From NCBI RefSeq assembly GCF_021234875.1, contig NZ_JAJQVM010000011.1, forward strand, positions 1 through 64,000: DNA of 64,000 nucleotides. The letters run 5' to 3'. Source of the stretch: Marinibactrum halimedae. Lineage in GTDB: Bacteria > Pseudomonadota > Gammaproteobacteria > Pseudomonadales > Cellvibrionaceae. This document shows, piece by piece, positions 37,611 to 47,841 of this stretch. The notes beneath the pieces are model-generated. The model made no database searches and had not been told where the DNA came from. It saw only the letters and a program-made list of their open reading frames with translations. Within the stretch, counting starts at the first letter, position 1; each line of letters starts with the position of its first letter. The position numbers were made by a program, and so were the translations under genes.

Positions 37611-39191
37611 CTAGGGAACTGCATGAACGGAACGCTCTTGCTCCAATAAGTGAAAACACTCTTCCGCAAATCCAGCCCCCACTTCCGCATAATAGTTAAA
37701 GGCAACATCTGCACCCAATTCCACCAACTCCTTACGCTCATCTTCATATCGGGCTACAGCGGCGATTTTCCCACCAAAATGCGCTTGCTGTAATTGATAG
37801 AGAATGTTTTTCATTTCATTCACAGATGGAATCGCCAGCATGATCAATGTCACGTTACTCAGGTCTAAGTGCTCCCAAAAGTCGATATCATCGGCATCAC
37901 CCAAAACCACTTGATAGCCCGCTTTTCGCTGCCGAATTACCCGCTCTTGATCAGCCTCAACCCCCCAGACACTCCGATCAAGCTGGTGCTCTAACGCACG
38001 ATATGCACCACTGCCAACGCGCCCCATTCCAACAATTAAAACAGCCGCATCGCCGGGCTGCTCGTAAGCGCTTCTCTGTTTGGCTTTGGTACGCTCAAAG
38101 CGACATACCCAATGCTTATAGCGCGCATAAAAGGCATGAGCATTGTTGTAAAGGAGCGTACTAATCACAAAGGAAAGTGCCACAGCGATAGCAATAATGA
38201 CCAAGTCTTCCTGAGGTAGCCATTCTTTTGCCACACTGATAGAAGCCACAATTAACCCAAACTCGCTGAAGTTACTCAAAGCTAGGCTGGTTAAAAATGC
38301 CGTTCGAGCACGCAATTGAAATGCACTGAACACCGCAAAAAATAGGATAAATTTTATCGGCAGCAAGACCACCAGCAGCAAGGCATAGCCCAGTAACTCC
38401 AATGACGGCAGTGCCGTAAACCCTATAGACAGAAAAAAACCAATCAAAAATAAATCTTTAAAGCTCATTAATGCTTTGTAAATCTCATTGGCTTTAGGCA
38501 GCCCCGCAACGAACATACCACAAACAAGCGCGCCCAAATCCCCCTTGAGTTTCACCAATTCAAATAGTTCTGCCCCACCCAGCGCAAGAAAAAAACCAAC
38601 TAACACCAGTAACTCGCCATGGCCTGATCGATTCAAAAGCTGTGAAATAGCAGGACGTGCGAACCAAACTAAAGGAAGCAGCAAACTCCACAAACTTGGT
38701 GTTTTTCCAGCGGCCAGGACTAAAAAAATGACAGCAACAATATCTTGAATCACTAAGATGCCAATGGCTAAATCGCCATGCCGAGTTTTTAACTCAGCGT
38801 TGTCTTCCAATATTTTCATCACACACACGGTACTGGAAAAACTGAGCGCAAACGCAAAGAGCGCAATAGATTGCCAAGATAAATCTGAAAACTGTGACAA
38901 TAAAAAAATCAACCCAGCGCCCACAATCAATACACACCACAAGCATGTATGAGAGAGGCTTGAACCCCATACCTCTGGCCTTGCTAAGTCTTTTAAATTC
39001 AACTTCAGGCCAATCGTAAACAGCATTAAGGTGATGCCTAAATCGGCCAAAGACTGCAGACCCACAAAAGGCTGCACTCCAACGGCATTCAATCCAAAGC
39101 CTGCACAGAGATATCCTACCAACGGAGGAAACCCCCATTGGCGAACAAAAAAACCACAGACAAACGCCACACCTATCCAGATAAAGTCCAT
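37611..39191 (-). CDS. KefB/KefC/YbaL-type cation:proton antiporter
   Basis: 526 residues: about 12 membrane segments of the CPA2 family (ADLGITLMLFTIGLKLN, AFALSFSSTVCVMKILED, GALVCGMFVAGLPKANEIY) followed by a Rossmann RCK/TrkA-N domain (AAVLIVGMGRVGSGAYRAL, VVLGDADDIDFWEHLDLSNVTLIMLA). It probably moves K+ or Na+ in exchange for protons. The NAD-binding domain would gate it. No ancillary KefF/G gene is nearby. Confidence 0.92.
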   Translation of the reverse strand: MDFIWIGVAFVCGFFVRQWGFPPLVGYLCAGFGLNAVGVQPFVGLQSLADLGITLMLFTIGLKLNLKDLARPEVWGSSLSHTCLWCVLIVGAGLIFLLSQFSDLSWQSIALFAFALSFSSTVCVMKILEDNAELKTRHGDLAIGILVIQDIVAVIFLVLAAGKTPSLWSLLLPLVWFARPAISQLLNRSGHGELLVLVGFFLALGGAELFELVKLKGDLGALVCGMFVAGLPKANEIYKALMSFKDLFLIGFFLSIGFTALPSLELLGYALLLVVLLPIKFILFFAVFSAFQLRARTAFLTSLALSNFSEFGLIVASISVAKEWLPQEDLVIIAIAVALSFVISTLLYNNAHAFYARYKHWVCRFERTKAKQRSAYEQPGDAAVLIVGMGRVGSGAYRALEHQLDRSVWGVEADQERVIRQRKAGYQVVLGDADDIDFWEHLDLSNVTLIMLAIPSVNEMKNILYQLQQAHFGGKIAAVARYEDERKELVELGADVAFNYYAEVGAGFAEECFHLLEQERSVHAVP

Positions 39192-39343
39192 AACACCCCA
39201 AGCTCACAAGCCGACGATTATTCAATATAAGAAATTATTAACCGAACTTCTGACTGTCTCAAAATTTTCGATGCTTCTCTCTGATCACGATCAAACCTCT
39301 CACCTCAGTTCATTAAAACTCATCGATTGTTAAAGTCAGGCAT

Positions 39344-39371
39344 AAAAAAAGCGCCAACTGGCGCTTTTTAG
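39344..39371 (-). terminator. Terminator downstream of the MMPL gene
   Basis: A perfect stem AAAAAGCGCC/GGCGCTTTTT with loop AACT, T-runs on both strands. It lies between the MMPL gene end and the antiporter start. Confidence 0.92.
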
Positions 39372-39392
39372 AGTCACACTCATCAATGTTCG

Positions 39393-42035
39393 TTATCGAG
39401 TAACGCTATCCAATACCTTGTTTTGTTGCACGTCAGCCTGACCGCTACTGTTTTCTAAAGTAGGTTGTGGGAAAGGCTTCAGCAAAATGATTAAGCGCGG
39501 CAGTAAAGTTAATGCCCCTAAAATAGCAGCCAACATGGCAAGTCCAGTTAACAAACCAAAATAAATAGACGGGATAAACTTCGATAACGCCAAAACGGAG
39601 AAACCCAGTGTGATAATCACAGAGGTGTAATACATCGCTCGCCCGATGGAGTCATGAGATTTATGCATGGCGGCCAAGTAGTCACCACTTTGAGCGTACT
39701 CACGACGGAATCGATGAATATAGTGAATGGTATCGTCCACACCAATACCGACTGTAATGGCAGCGATGGTAATGGTCATCATATCCAGTGAAATGCCTAT
39801 AAGCCCCATCACCCCGAGCACGACACAGGCCGCTAAGATGTTCGGAATAATACCGATAATAGCCAACAATACGGAACGGAAGAGCAACATGAACATAATC
39901 ATGATGGCAATAAATACGGCGCCCAACGTCAGGATTTGAGACCGAAACAAACTCTCAAGCATGTTGTTATACAACAACAACCCACCCGTAAAGTGGACCT
40001 GCTCATCACTGAACTTCAATTCATTGGTCATATGAGCACGGATTTTTTGAATCAACTCTAACCGCTTTAATTCATCCGATGTCTCACGAACACGCAATAC
40101 CACACGAGCTTGATTAAACTCTGGGCTCCAATAGGGGTTAATCAAAAAGCGATTAATATCTTCTGGTAAGCTTTGGCGCATTACCGCAAGTTCGAAATCG
40201 TTGATCGAACCGCCGTTAATATCCCGCGCCACTTTGTATGCAGTGGCCAAAGAATCCACCCGCCCCACTTCCGGTAAACTACGCAAATAATCGTGCAATG
40301 ACTCCAACTGGCTTAAGCCTGCAGAGGTAAACCAATAGGTATCTCTAGGCTTACCCTCTTCATAATGCTCCGAGAAAGGGTCGTCTTCTGCGAATGGATC
40401 TTCTTCTGCGAGGGGCTCTGGCGCCTCAAAAGGGTCAGGGCTATCGAAAGGGTCCGCTTCTGCAAATGGATCTTCTTCATCACTCACAAAGGCATCGTTG
40501 GCCGCAAGCTGAGAAGTGGTTTTTTCGGCATCCAAAATAATATCGAGCGGAATCGTGCCCCCCAAGTTTTGGTCAATCACTTTCATTCCTTGGTGGATTT
40601 CTGTCTCCGATCGAAAGTAATCAATGAAACGATTGTCCACTTGTAACTTGGATATACCCAGCGCACTCACGACCGCCGCCACCAAGCTCAAAACCAATAC
40701 AAGGCCACCAAAACGCTCGGTAAAGCGCGAGAAAATCAGGGTGAACGCACCAGATCGATCACCTTTATCTTTAGAATCCCCTTTCGGTAGCAACATTAAC
40801 CCGGCAGGCAGTACGACAAAAACGAGAGCAAAACTGACACACAATCCAATCGTCATCATCCAGCCAAAATCAATGACCGGTCGAATACCACTAACCACCA
40901 AAGACATGAAAGCAACGATCGTCGTCAAAGAGGTGTACAAACACGGCTTAAACATGAAACTCGCCGTGGCCATCACCAATTCTTCTTTAGACCAATCCGG
41001 GTTTTCAGCATGGTATTCGCGATAGCGCACCACCAAGTGAATCGTAATGGCAAGGGTCACAATCAAAAGTAAGGCGACAAAGTTTGTGGAAATGACGGTC
41101 AATCGCCAGTCCAACCAACTCAACAACCCAAGCATAATGGTGACGGATAACACCGAAATAGACAGCGGCAATACGACAAATCGGACTTGGCGGAAAATGA
41201 CAGCCAACAGCGCAATGATAAAGAGAACGATAGCCGTGCCAAAAATCGCGAGGTCACTGCGAATATAACTGATCATGTCGGCCGTAATCATTGTCACACC
41301 GCCAACGAAAATTTCTGCTTCCCCTTTGTAAGCGGAGATGACTTCGCGAACCTTATTGACACGTTCATGGGCACGGGCATCAGCTTTAGTACGATATTCA
41401 AGGTACTCAGCACTGATACGCTCAAGCTGTTGTGACTCATCCTCTGAGAGCGCCCCTTCTTGCTGACGCTTATATCGTAACGCATCACGAGCTCTAACAA
41501 GCTCAATAGCGTGGTTATCCACCGCAAGAGACAGGGCAATGGCCGTGGTCTTGCCGTCTGGGCCTAGCAATAAATCTTGATAAATTGGGCTCTCGAAAAA
41601 CTCTTTTTTCGCCGCAAGAAGATCAACATCACTGTTCTCTATTGTGCGAATTCCCTGCCGAATCTGACCTAAACTCTGCTGTGGGCTGTAGAGCAGTGGT
41701 ACGTCTAGAATACTGGCAGCATTAGAAACGCCCTCTATCGTTTTCAATGCGTCACGCAAACTCGCCAATTTCTTGAGCGCAGGCTCAGAAAAGAGATCAC
41801 CCTTAGGGGAGTATGTAACGACCAACAAATCTCCAGATTGATATCGCTGACTGATCTTTCGTGCAAAATCCAAATCACGATCGGCTTCGAGGGTGAGCGC
41901 ATCTGCCGAAGCATCCAATTTGAAATTTGGCAATCCAATTGCCATACCTACCGTGATTAGTACTACCAAACCCAACGCCATTGCTGGTCGATGAATAACT
42001 AACGCACGATAAGCGCGTAAAAAAGCCTCTACCAT
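39393..42035 (-). CDS. MMPL-family RND exporter with acidic DPF-repeat insert
   Basis: 880 residues, inner membrane, with about 12 segments in two halves, each with a large periplasmic loop. RND/MMPL features include GGVTMITADMISYIRSD and ITVGIGVDDTIHYIHRFRREYA. It belongs to the HAE-3/hopanoid-exporter-like group, usually exporting lipids. The second periplasmic loop holds an acidic insert (about residues 515-557) with six DPF triplets, for example EEDPFAEADPF and AEEDPFAEDDPF, which I do not know from family members. Monocistronic, with its own terminator. Confidence 0.92.
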   Translation of the reverse strand: MVEAFLRAYRALVIHRPAMALGLVVLITVGMAIGLPNFKLDASADALTLEADRDLDFARKISQRYQSGDLLVVTYSPKGDLFSEPALKKLASLRDALKTIEGVSNAASILDVPLLYSPQQSLGQIRQGIRTIENSDVDLLAAKKEFFESPIYQDLLLGPDGKTTAIALSLAVDNHAIELVRARDALRYKRQQEGALSEDESQQLERISAEYLEYRTKADARAHERVNKVREVISAYKGEAEIFVGGVTMITADMISYIRSDLAIFGTAIVLFIIALLAVIFRQVRFVVLPLSISVLSVTIMLGLLSWLDWRLTVISTNFVALLLIVTLAITIHLVVRYREYHAENPDWSKEELVMATASFMFKPCLYTSLTTIVAFMSLVVSGIRPVIDFGWMMTIGLCVSFALVFVVLPAGLMLLPKGDSKDKGDRSGAFTLIFSRFTERFGGLVLVLSLVAAVVSALGISKLQVDNRFIDYFRSETEIHQGMKVIDQNLGGTIPLDIILDAEKTTSQLAANDAFVSDEEDPFAEADPFDSPDPFEAPEPLAEEDPFAEDDPFSEHYEEGKPRDTYWFTSAGLSQLESLHDYLRSLPEVGRVDSLATAYKVARDINGGSINDFELAVMRQSLPEDINRFLINPYWSPEFNQARVVLRVRETSDELKRLELIQKIRAHMTNELKFSDEQVHFTGGLLLYNNMLESLFRSQILTLGAVFIAIMIMFMLLFRSVLLAIIGIIPNILAACVVLGVMGLIGISLDMMTITIAAITVGIGVDDTIHYIHRFRREYAQSGDYLAAMHKSHDSIGRAMYYTSVIITLGFSVLALSKFIPSIYFGLLTGLAMLAAILGALTLLPRLIILLKPFPQPTLENSSGQADVQQNKVLDSVTR

Positions 42036-42155
42036 AACTTTCTTTCTTCCTATTTTTTCCTAAATTTACTCTCTGACTGACCTTTCAGTTGACTGGGCGG
42101 CATATTGACAGGTTTACTGCCATTTAAGCTATAACCCACCTTACCTAAGCAACTC

Positions 42156-42203
42156 TGTAAATATGGCTAGCCGTAAATATGACTAGCCGTAAATATGACT
42201 AGA
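42156..42203. repeat. 16-bp tandem repeat, three copies
   Basis: TGTAAATATGGCTAGC, CGTAAATATGACTAGC and CGTAAATATGACTAGA. The last unit overlaps the stop of the SelW-like gene. Confidence 0.92.
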
Positions 42204-42516
42204 TAGGGCATTGCCCATTCGGAGGTATGTCTTTCTTTTCTCGATCAATATGCCCTAAGTCCCGTTCTGGCTCGATATGATCCCTCACTCGCTGCTTCAA
42301 CACTTTCGCATCCGGAAAACCACCATCCTTTTTACGCTCCCACACACAGATCTCGTCCACAAGAATTTCAAAATGCCCGCCTGCACTTGGGCAAAGTGCA
42401 ACTTCTTGCACGTCATCAGCGAAAGTGGTTAAGAGCTCTTGGGCCAACCAAGCAGACCTTAGGAGCCAATTACACTGGGTACAATAATGAATTTTTACGA
42501 TGGTTTTACCCGCCAT
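42199..42516 (-). CDS. SelW/Rdx-family thioredoxin-like protein
   Basis: 105 residues from the ATG at 42516, which has GGAG 8 nt upstream. The frame is open to 42567. The family motif KIHYCTQCNWLLRSAWLAQELL has CxxC in place of the selenocysteine form. PSAGGHFEILVDEICVWERKKDGGFPDAKVLKQRVRD is the standard second half. A small redox protein of unknown partner. Confidence 0.92.
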   Translation of the reverse strand: MAGKTIVKIHYCTQCNWLLRSAWLAQELLTTFADDVQEVALCPSAGGHFEILVDEICVWERKKDGGFPDAKVLKQRVRDHIEPERDLGHIDREKKDIPPNGQCPI

Positions 42517-42797
42517 GGACTGCTCCAGAACTAAAAGCGATGCCGTACGATGTAAGCACGATGCCATTTCGACCTCAAAATGAGCCTGAGTTCATTTTGA
42601 AAATCTCAAGAAGTCACTGGCCAAAGCACCAAAATTGAACAGTTATGCATAAAATGGCACGAGAGAGTAGCACAATACCGAGGCTTAAACACTTATCAGA
42701 CCACCAAGTCAAGGAGGAATTCAGCACCAAAGCAACAAAAGTTGTGACAAATGAACCAAAATAACAACAAAAAAGGTGATACATCTATTTCCCCCAC

Positions 42798-44531
42798 TTA
42801 TGAAAGGGCCGTGATCACACCAGTATTAATAAGCATTTGCGCCAATAAAATTAACAACAGTAAAAGTAATATTTTTTGACGTTCTTTTTGTCTGGGCGAT
42901 TGCAGACACTTCTCCTGTTTAACGGGTTCAGAGGAAAGGGCCTGTAATTTAACCCCCACCTCTGTCATGGTTGGCCGTTGCTTCGGGTCGCTGTACAACA
43001 TTTGCTGAATCAGGTGACGAACATTCTTGGGTAGCGAGTTAAACCGGCGCCCCATCTGTAAAGATTGATCACGCCAGCGAGGAAATTCTCCTACCAACAA
43101 TCGGTAAAGCAGAACGCCCAGACCAAAGACATCCCGAGCTTTGGTCATTTTCTCTTCGCCAAGCCCATATTCCGCTGGAGGAAAGGGTCGTTCAAAACCA
43201 AAGTCAGTTAACTTTGCTGAGAGAGACTGGGCAAGACCACCGGTTTCCACGTCTCTTGCACCTGTGCTAAATACCACATTGGTCGCACACACATTGCCAT
43301 GGACAACCCCACTACGATGGGCATATAACAAACCAGCACAAAGCTGTCTCATTAACAATACCGTCTCATCTAAGGTCCATAACTGCCCCCAATAATGAGT
43401 AAGGTTTCCTCCGGAGCAGTAAGCAAAGCATGTCCAAATACTGTCTGATCGCTGCTTGACCAATACCGGCGGAAGAATCGCGCTATGAGCCATTCCCATT
43501 AGCTTTTTTTGCTGCTTAAACACGAACTCTGAGTCGCGCTCTTTTGTGATCCACCGTTTAATAACCACTAATGGCTTCACCCCCAACAACGCAAAATCAG
43601 AATTCACCTGATCAATTTTTATCCTTAAATACTCTCCCTTCGCCTGTGGATCAGCAATCGCCATTGACGACATTTCCCCTGTATGGATGACATCCAAAAT
43701 GGGCATTTTTAGAAACATAAGCATCTTGGCCGTACTCGCCCAAGGGGTTTGAGGTAAAAAAGTACCACGAGCCACTACCCAAAATGTTTGCAATAACACA
43801 GAAGCCGACCTTGGACGATCATTCTGATGAGGACTCAACGATGCAGAAATCACTCGGTTCAATAACGGAGGAATTCGGGATAACCTGTCGGATAAGGCCA
43901 CCTCGGCGTTCTCCATTGAGACCATAGGAGTGTGTCCGGTTAAAAATCGATACACCAATGCCGCCACAGAAAACACATCGCCTTCTACGCTTTTTTCTTG
44001 GAGGGCGCGGCACTCAGGCGCAAGAAAGTAAGCCTCTTTCTCTGTAATAAACAAAGCGTCACGGTTACTCAAGCCCATTAATTCCAACTGACCGTCATCA
44101 TTGACCATGATCATCTTTGGCAATAAAAAGCCATGCGCCAAACCTGCATGGTGAGTAACCATTAAGGCTTTACATAATTGAATCGCCAGATAAAGTGCTT
44201 GTGTATTACTCGGTTTATCGAATAATAATGTCTGTAATGTTTTCGCTGGACGGTAGTCATTCACCCAATACACGTGGCCAGAGTCCAAACGACCCTGTTC
44301 AATGTTGACTGCTATATTGTGGTGGGTAGGAGGCTGGTGAATATTAACGGGATGGTCAGCAAGGCGATTTCTATCCGGTGACTGATTAGTAGACCAAGGT
44401 AAGGCGCGAGTAATAACAATGCGACGGGAACGCGACTGAGCCAAGTCATTGGCACGCCATATAGACGTATTGTCATCTTCGAAAATCGCTGTTTGCAGTT
44501 GATAACCAGGAAGGTCGATGTCGATTACCAT
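42798..44531 (-). CDS. Membrane-anchored tandem pseudokinase (Ser/Thr kinase fold)
   Basis: About 577 residues from the ATG at 44531, just before DLPGYQLQTAIF; an in-frame TTG at 44621 would add 30. Two protein-kinase-like domains follow each other. The first has HGFLLPKMIMV where HRDLKPxN is expected and lacks DFG. The second keeps the VVIK lysine and TDFGFE (DFG) but has HGNVCATN in the catalytic loop, so Asp and Lys are replaced. It ends with one membrane helix (ILLLLLLILLAQMLINTG). Catalysis is doubtful, and a scaffold or ligand-sensing role is inferred. It is divergent from a double-FHA membrane protein. Confidence 0.82.
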   Translation of the reverse strand: MVIDIDLPGYQLQTAIFEDDNTSIWRANDLAQSRSRRIVITRALPWSTNQSPDRNRLADHPVNIHQPPTHHNIAVNIEQGRLDSGHVYWVNDYRPAKTLQTLLFDKPSNTQALYLAIQLCKALMVTHHAGLAHGFLLPKMIMVNDDGQLELMGLSNRDALFITEKEAYFLAPECRALQEKSVEGDVFSVAALVYRFLTGHTPMVSMENAEVALSDRLSRIPPLLNRVISASLSPHQNDRPRSASVLLQTFWVVARGTFLPQTPWASTAKMLMFLKMPILDVIHTGEMSSMAIADPQAKGEYLRIKIDQVNSDFALLGVKPLVVIKRWITKERDSEFVFKQQKKLMGMAHSAILPPVLVKQRSDSIWTCFAYCSGGNLTHYWGQLWTLDETVLLMRQLCAGLLYAHRSGVVHGNVCATNVVFSTGARDVETGGLAQSLSAKLTDFGFERPFPPAEYGLGEEKMTKARDVFGLGVLLYRLLVGEFPRWRDQSLQMGRRFNSLPKNVRHLIQQMLYSDPKQRPTMTEVGVKLQALSSEPVKQEKCLQSPRQKERQKILLLLLLILLAQMLINTGVITALS

Positions 44532-44665
44532 ACAATTTGCCAACACATTTGTATAACGCCACTCATGGCAATTTCTTTCACCGACTTTGGCTTGCAACGC
44601 CAGTTGTGTAAACTCCTCCAACTTTTTATCAATCTGTTATCCATAAGGGCCTGTCACATTCACCT

Positions 44666-45466
44666 ATGTCACTATTGAAACTACAAATGAAGGATAGACC
44701 GAGCCAATCATTTTGGCTGGGTGCAACTGTCAATCGATTGGGCTCAAACGATGGCAACGAAATTGTTATTCAACACGACAGTATTAAAGCAACTCATGTA
44801 GCGTTTGAAATCGATGAACAAGGCCACTGCAGTGTTAAAAATATAGAAGGCAATTGCAAAGTTAACGAGTTGCCCGTCATCACTCGCAAAACTCTAATGG
44901 TGGGTGATTTATTGCATATCGGCAGCTTTTTATTTGAGCTACAAGAAGGGCGTGAAAATAATTGGTCACTGGTGGCCGACAGCAGCTGGCTACAAGGCAA
45001 ACGTTTTTATATAAAAGAAGGAAAACAGGTGATTGGCCGCAGTAAGGAAGCCGATATCGTTTTACCTGGTACGCATTTATCTCGTCGTCATGCTGAAATT
45101 GTCTTAAATAAAGACGGCATGATGGTCACCGATTTAGGCTCGGCCAACGGCACCTTTGTCAATGAAAAACGCATTACTCGCTCTACGGTTAAAGACGGCG
45201 ATCGCTTACGTTTTGACATTTACACCTTTACGGTAGACGGCCCCATTAAAGACGGAGAGCAAACACAAATCCGTCGACATCCGCCGCTTACTCCTGTAAC
45301 CGACCAAAACATCATGCGCGGCCCACGCAAGCCCACTTCACCAGGAAACCGAATTGAACCCGAACCACCTAAGGAAAGCCCTTGGTTCAACTGGATAACT
45401 GCCGCAATCTTTATTGGGTGTATGGGTTTTTTAAGTTATTTATTGTACTTATTCGTTGGTAATTAA
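44666..45466 (+). CDS. Double-FHA membrane protein
   Basis: 266 residues. FHA domain 1 (about 15-95) is weakly conserved (VNRLGSNDGNEIVI, ATHVAFEI). FHA domain 2 (about 110-190) is textbook: QVIGRSKEADIVLPGTHLSRRHAEIVL and LGSANGTFVNEKRI, containing the residues that read phosphothreonine. A Pro/Arg-rich linker and a C-terminal membrane helix (WITAAIFIGCMGFLSYLLYLFV) follow. It shares a 134-bp promoter region with the divergent pseudokinase, so the two probably act in one membrane complex. It is convergent with ubiX, 6 bp apart. Confidence 0.9.
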   Translation: MSLLKLQMKDRPSQSFWLGATVNRLGSNDGNEIVIQHDSIKATHVAFEIDEQGHCSVKNIEGNCKVNELPVITRKTLMVGDLLHIGSFLFELQEGRENNWSLVADSSWLQGKRFYIKEGKQVIGRSKEADIVLPGTHLSRRHAEIVLNKDGMMVTDLGSANGTFVNEKRITRSTVKDGDRLRFDIYTFTVDGPIKDGEQTQIRRHPPLTPVTDQNIMRGPRKPTSPGNRIEPEPPKESPWFNWITAAIFIGCMGFLSYLLYLFVGN

Positions 45467-45472
45467 TTTTTA

Positions 45473-46099
45473 TTAACGGTCTTCTTCACCCCAGCGAGGC
45501 ATTAGCCTTTGATCAACACCAAGCTGATCTAGCACCCTTGCGACAATAAAATCCACCAAATCCTCAATGGACTTAGGCTGGTGATAAAAGCCTGGGCTCG
45601 CCGGAATAATAACGGCTCCCATTTGCGTCAACTTAAGCATATTTTCCAGGTGCACTTGAGAATACGGCGCCTCACGAGGAACTAAAATTAATTGCCGGCG
45701 CTCTTTTAACGCCACATCCCCCGCTCGCTCAATCAAGTTATTACTGGCACCACTGGCCAGCGATGACAAAGTACCACCACTGGCCGGGCACACCACCATG
45801 GATCGGGGAGCGCTTGAACCAGATGCCACCGGTGAAAACCAATCATCACGACCATAAAGCACCAGCTCCCCATCTTCCGTATTGAGGGCTTCACGCAGAT
45901 ACTCTCGGCGTGCTTCTAATCCTTCAGCTTCATTGGGCAACCGATAAGGTGTTTCCGTTTCAATCACCACTTCTGCGGCACGAGAAATCAATAAAGACAC
46001 CGAACACTGAGCAGCCAATAAACACTGCAATAAGCGCAATCCATATTGCGCTCCCGATGCCCCTGACCATGCCAAGGTGATCGCTTTTGCTGTCGCCAT
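45473..46099 (-). CDS. ubiX: Flavin prenyltransferase UbiX
   Basis: 208 residues. Makes the prenylated FMN cofactor for UbiD in ubiquinone synthesis. FMN-binding flavoprotein signatures: [73 protein letters not shown] and [29 protein letters not shown]. Separate from mpl by 167 bp. Confidence 0.96.
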   Translation of the reverse strand: MATAKAITLAWSGASGAQYGLRLLQCLLAAQCSVSLLISRAAEVVIETETPYRLPNEAEGLEARREYLREALNTEDGELVLYGRDDWFSPVASGSSAPRSMVVCPASGGTLSSLASGASNNLIERAGDVALKERRQLILVPREAPYSQVHLENMLKLTQMGAVIIPASPGFYHQPKSIEDLVDFIVARVLDQLGVDQRLMPRWGEEDR

Positions 46100-46155
46100 A
46101 AACGCTTACATTACTCTCATTTAAAAATGTTTAAACCATTTAGCTTGTGCTGTTT

Positions 46156-46224
46156 CTTAGTCTGTACTCGTCTTATTAGTCTGTACCGGTCTTAGTCAGC
46201 ACCCTGTTTTAATTTGTACCCCTT
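46156..46224. repeat. Degenerate 16-19-bp repeat, about four copies
   Basis: Units beginning CTTAGTCTGTACTCGT recur with changes between mpl and ubiX. Confidence 0.65.
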
Positions 46225-46266
46225 AAAAAAACGGGTTTTATTCCATTGCTGCCTCTCCAACGCCCA

Positions 46267-47646
46267 TCATTGCCCCATCTGAATACGCAATCGCTCGATA
46301 AGTTGCTCATGCAATCCACCAAAGCCACCATTACTCATGATGACGATATGAGTATCCGGCGTTGCCAATCGCACAATGTCTTCTTGTAGCGTATTCAAAT
46401 CAGAATACAATTTAGCTGGAACAGCACTGTGATGAACAACTGAGTGCATATCCCAATCCACACCGGGTGGTTGATACCAAAAAGCCATGTCTGCCTGCAT
46501 ACACACTTTGGGTAACACCGCCTTATGCACCCCCATACGCATCGTGTTCGAACGAGGCTCAATGACAACTAAGATTTTTTCGGTGCCAACGTGAGCACGT
46601 AGGCCTGCTAATGTCATTTCAATCGCGGTAGGGTGATGGGCAAAGTCGTCGTAAACCGTGACACCATTTATGCAAGCTCGCTTCTCCATACGACGCTTAA
46701 CCCCTTCAAATTCACACAATGCCTGACACGCATCTTCAGGTCGCACACCAACCGTTCTGGCCGCCGCAATCGCCGCCAAAGCGTTTTGCCTATTGTGATC
46801 ACCGGTCATCGACCAACGCACCACCCCCTGAGATTGTCCTTGAAAAAAGACCTCAAATTGCGATCCATCATTCGAGGAAGAATTTGTTTCTGAACAATAA
46901 GCCGCCGACCATTCTTCACCCAACACCACCTGCTCACTCCAACAGCCTCGCTCAATAACCGAATGAATAGCCGGTTCTTGTGGATAAATCACATAACCAT
47001 TTTCAGGAACGGTACGCAAAAGATGATGGAATTGAGTTTGAATGGCTTCAAGATCAGGAAAAATATCAGCGTGATCAAATTCAAGATTATTAATGACGAC
47101 AGTACGTGGACGATAGTGAACAAATTTAGAACGCTTATCAAAAAACGCGCTGTCGTACTCATCGGCTTCCACTACAAAAAAAACACTATCGCCTAAACTC
47201 GCCGATGCAGGTAAATTCTTAGGCACGCCTCCAATTAAATATCCAGGCTTCATGCCTGCGTGAGTGAGAATCCAAGTCAACATACTGCTTGTGGTGGTTT
47301 TTCCATGGGTACCGGCAATCGCTAATACCCATTTCCCTTGCAGCACATGATCGCATAACCATTGCGGCCCAGAGGTATAGGCAATACCTTTAGCCAGAAC
47401 CGCTTCAACAGCGGTATTGCCACGGCTCATGGCATTACCAATAATCACTAAATCAGGCTCATCCGAAAATTGCTCGGCATCATATCCTTCATAAATATCA
47501 ATACCGGCAGCTTCAAGCTGCGTACTCATTGGTGGGTAAACATTCGCGTCACTGCCTGTCACACGGTGCCCTTGCGCTTTCGCCAATTGCGCTAAGCTTC
47601 CCATAAACGTGCCACAAATTCCTAAAACATGAATGTGCATAGGCAT
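46267..47646 (-). CDS. mpl: Murein tripeptide ligase
   Basis: Recycles cell wall peptide by ligating L-Ala-gamma-D-Glu-meso-DAP to UDP-MurNAc, 459 residues. It is a Mur-ligase: HIHVLGICGTFMGSLAQLAKAQGHRVTGSDANVYPPMST at the N-terminus, ATP site AGTHGKTTTSSML, EADEYDSAFFDKRSKF, EPRSNTMRMG and the end IMSNGGFGGLHEQLI. These separate Mpl from MurC. The start is 47646 or the ATG two codons later. Confidence 0.96.
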   Translation of the reverse strand: MPMHIHVLGICGTFMGSLAQLAKAQGHRVTGSDANVYPPMSTQLEAAGIDIYEGYDAEQFSDEPDLVIIGNAMSRGNTAVEAVLAKGIAYTSGPQWLCDHVLQGKWVLAIAGTHGKTTTSSMLTWILTHAGMKPGYLIGGVPKNLPASASLGDSVFFVVEADEYDSAFFDKRSKFVHYRPRTVVINNLEFDHADIFPDLEAIQTQFHHLLRTVPENGYVIYPQEPAIHSVIERGCWSEQVVLGEEWSAAYCSETNSSSNDGSQFEVFFQGQSQGVVRWSMTGDHNRQNALAAIAAARTVGVRPEDACQALCEFEGVKRRMEKRACINGVTVYDDFAHHPTAIEMTLAGLRAHVGTEKILVVIEPRSNTMRMGVHKAVLPKVCMQADMAFWYQPPGVDWDMHSVVHHSAVPAKLYSDLNTLQEDIVRLATPDTHIVIMSNGGFGGLHEQLIERLRIQMGQ

Positions 47647-47841
47647 CTCATCTCATTCTCATCCACAACAATTATCGTATGTCATAAAAAACCGTTAATC
47701 GAGCTTAACATAAGCGCATACGAACCTTTACAAAGCATACGAGGATTTGTAAAAGACGTTGTCATTTATGAATGACACAATAAAAATAATTATCACCATC
47801 ATGAATTCTCACCACCATGACTACCCCAACGAGGACTCGGC

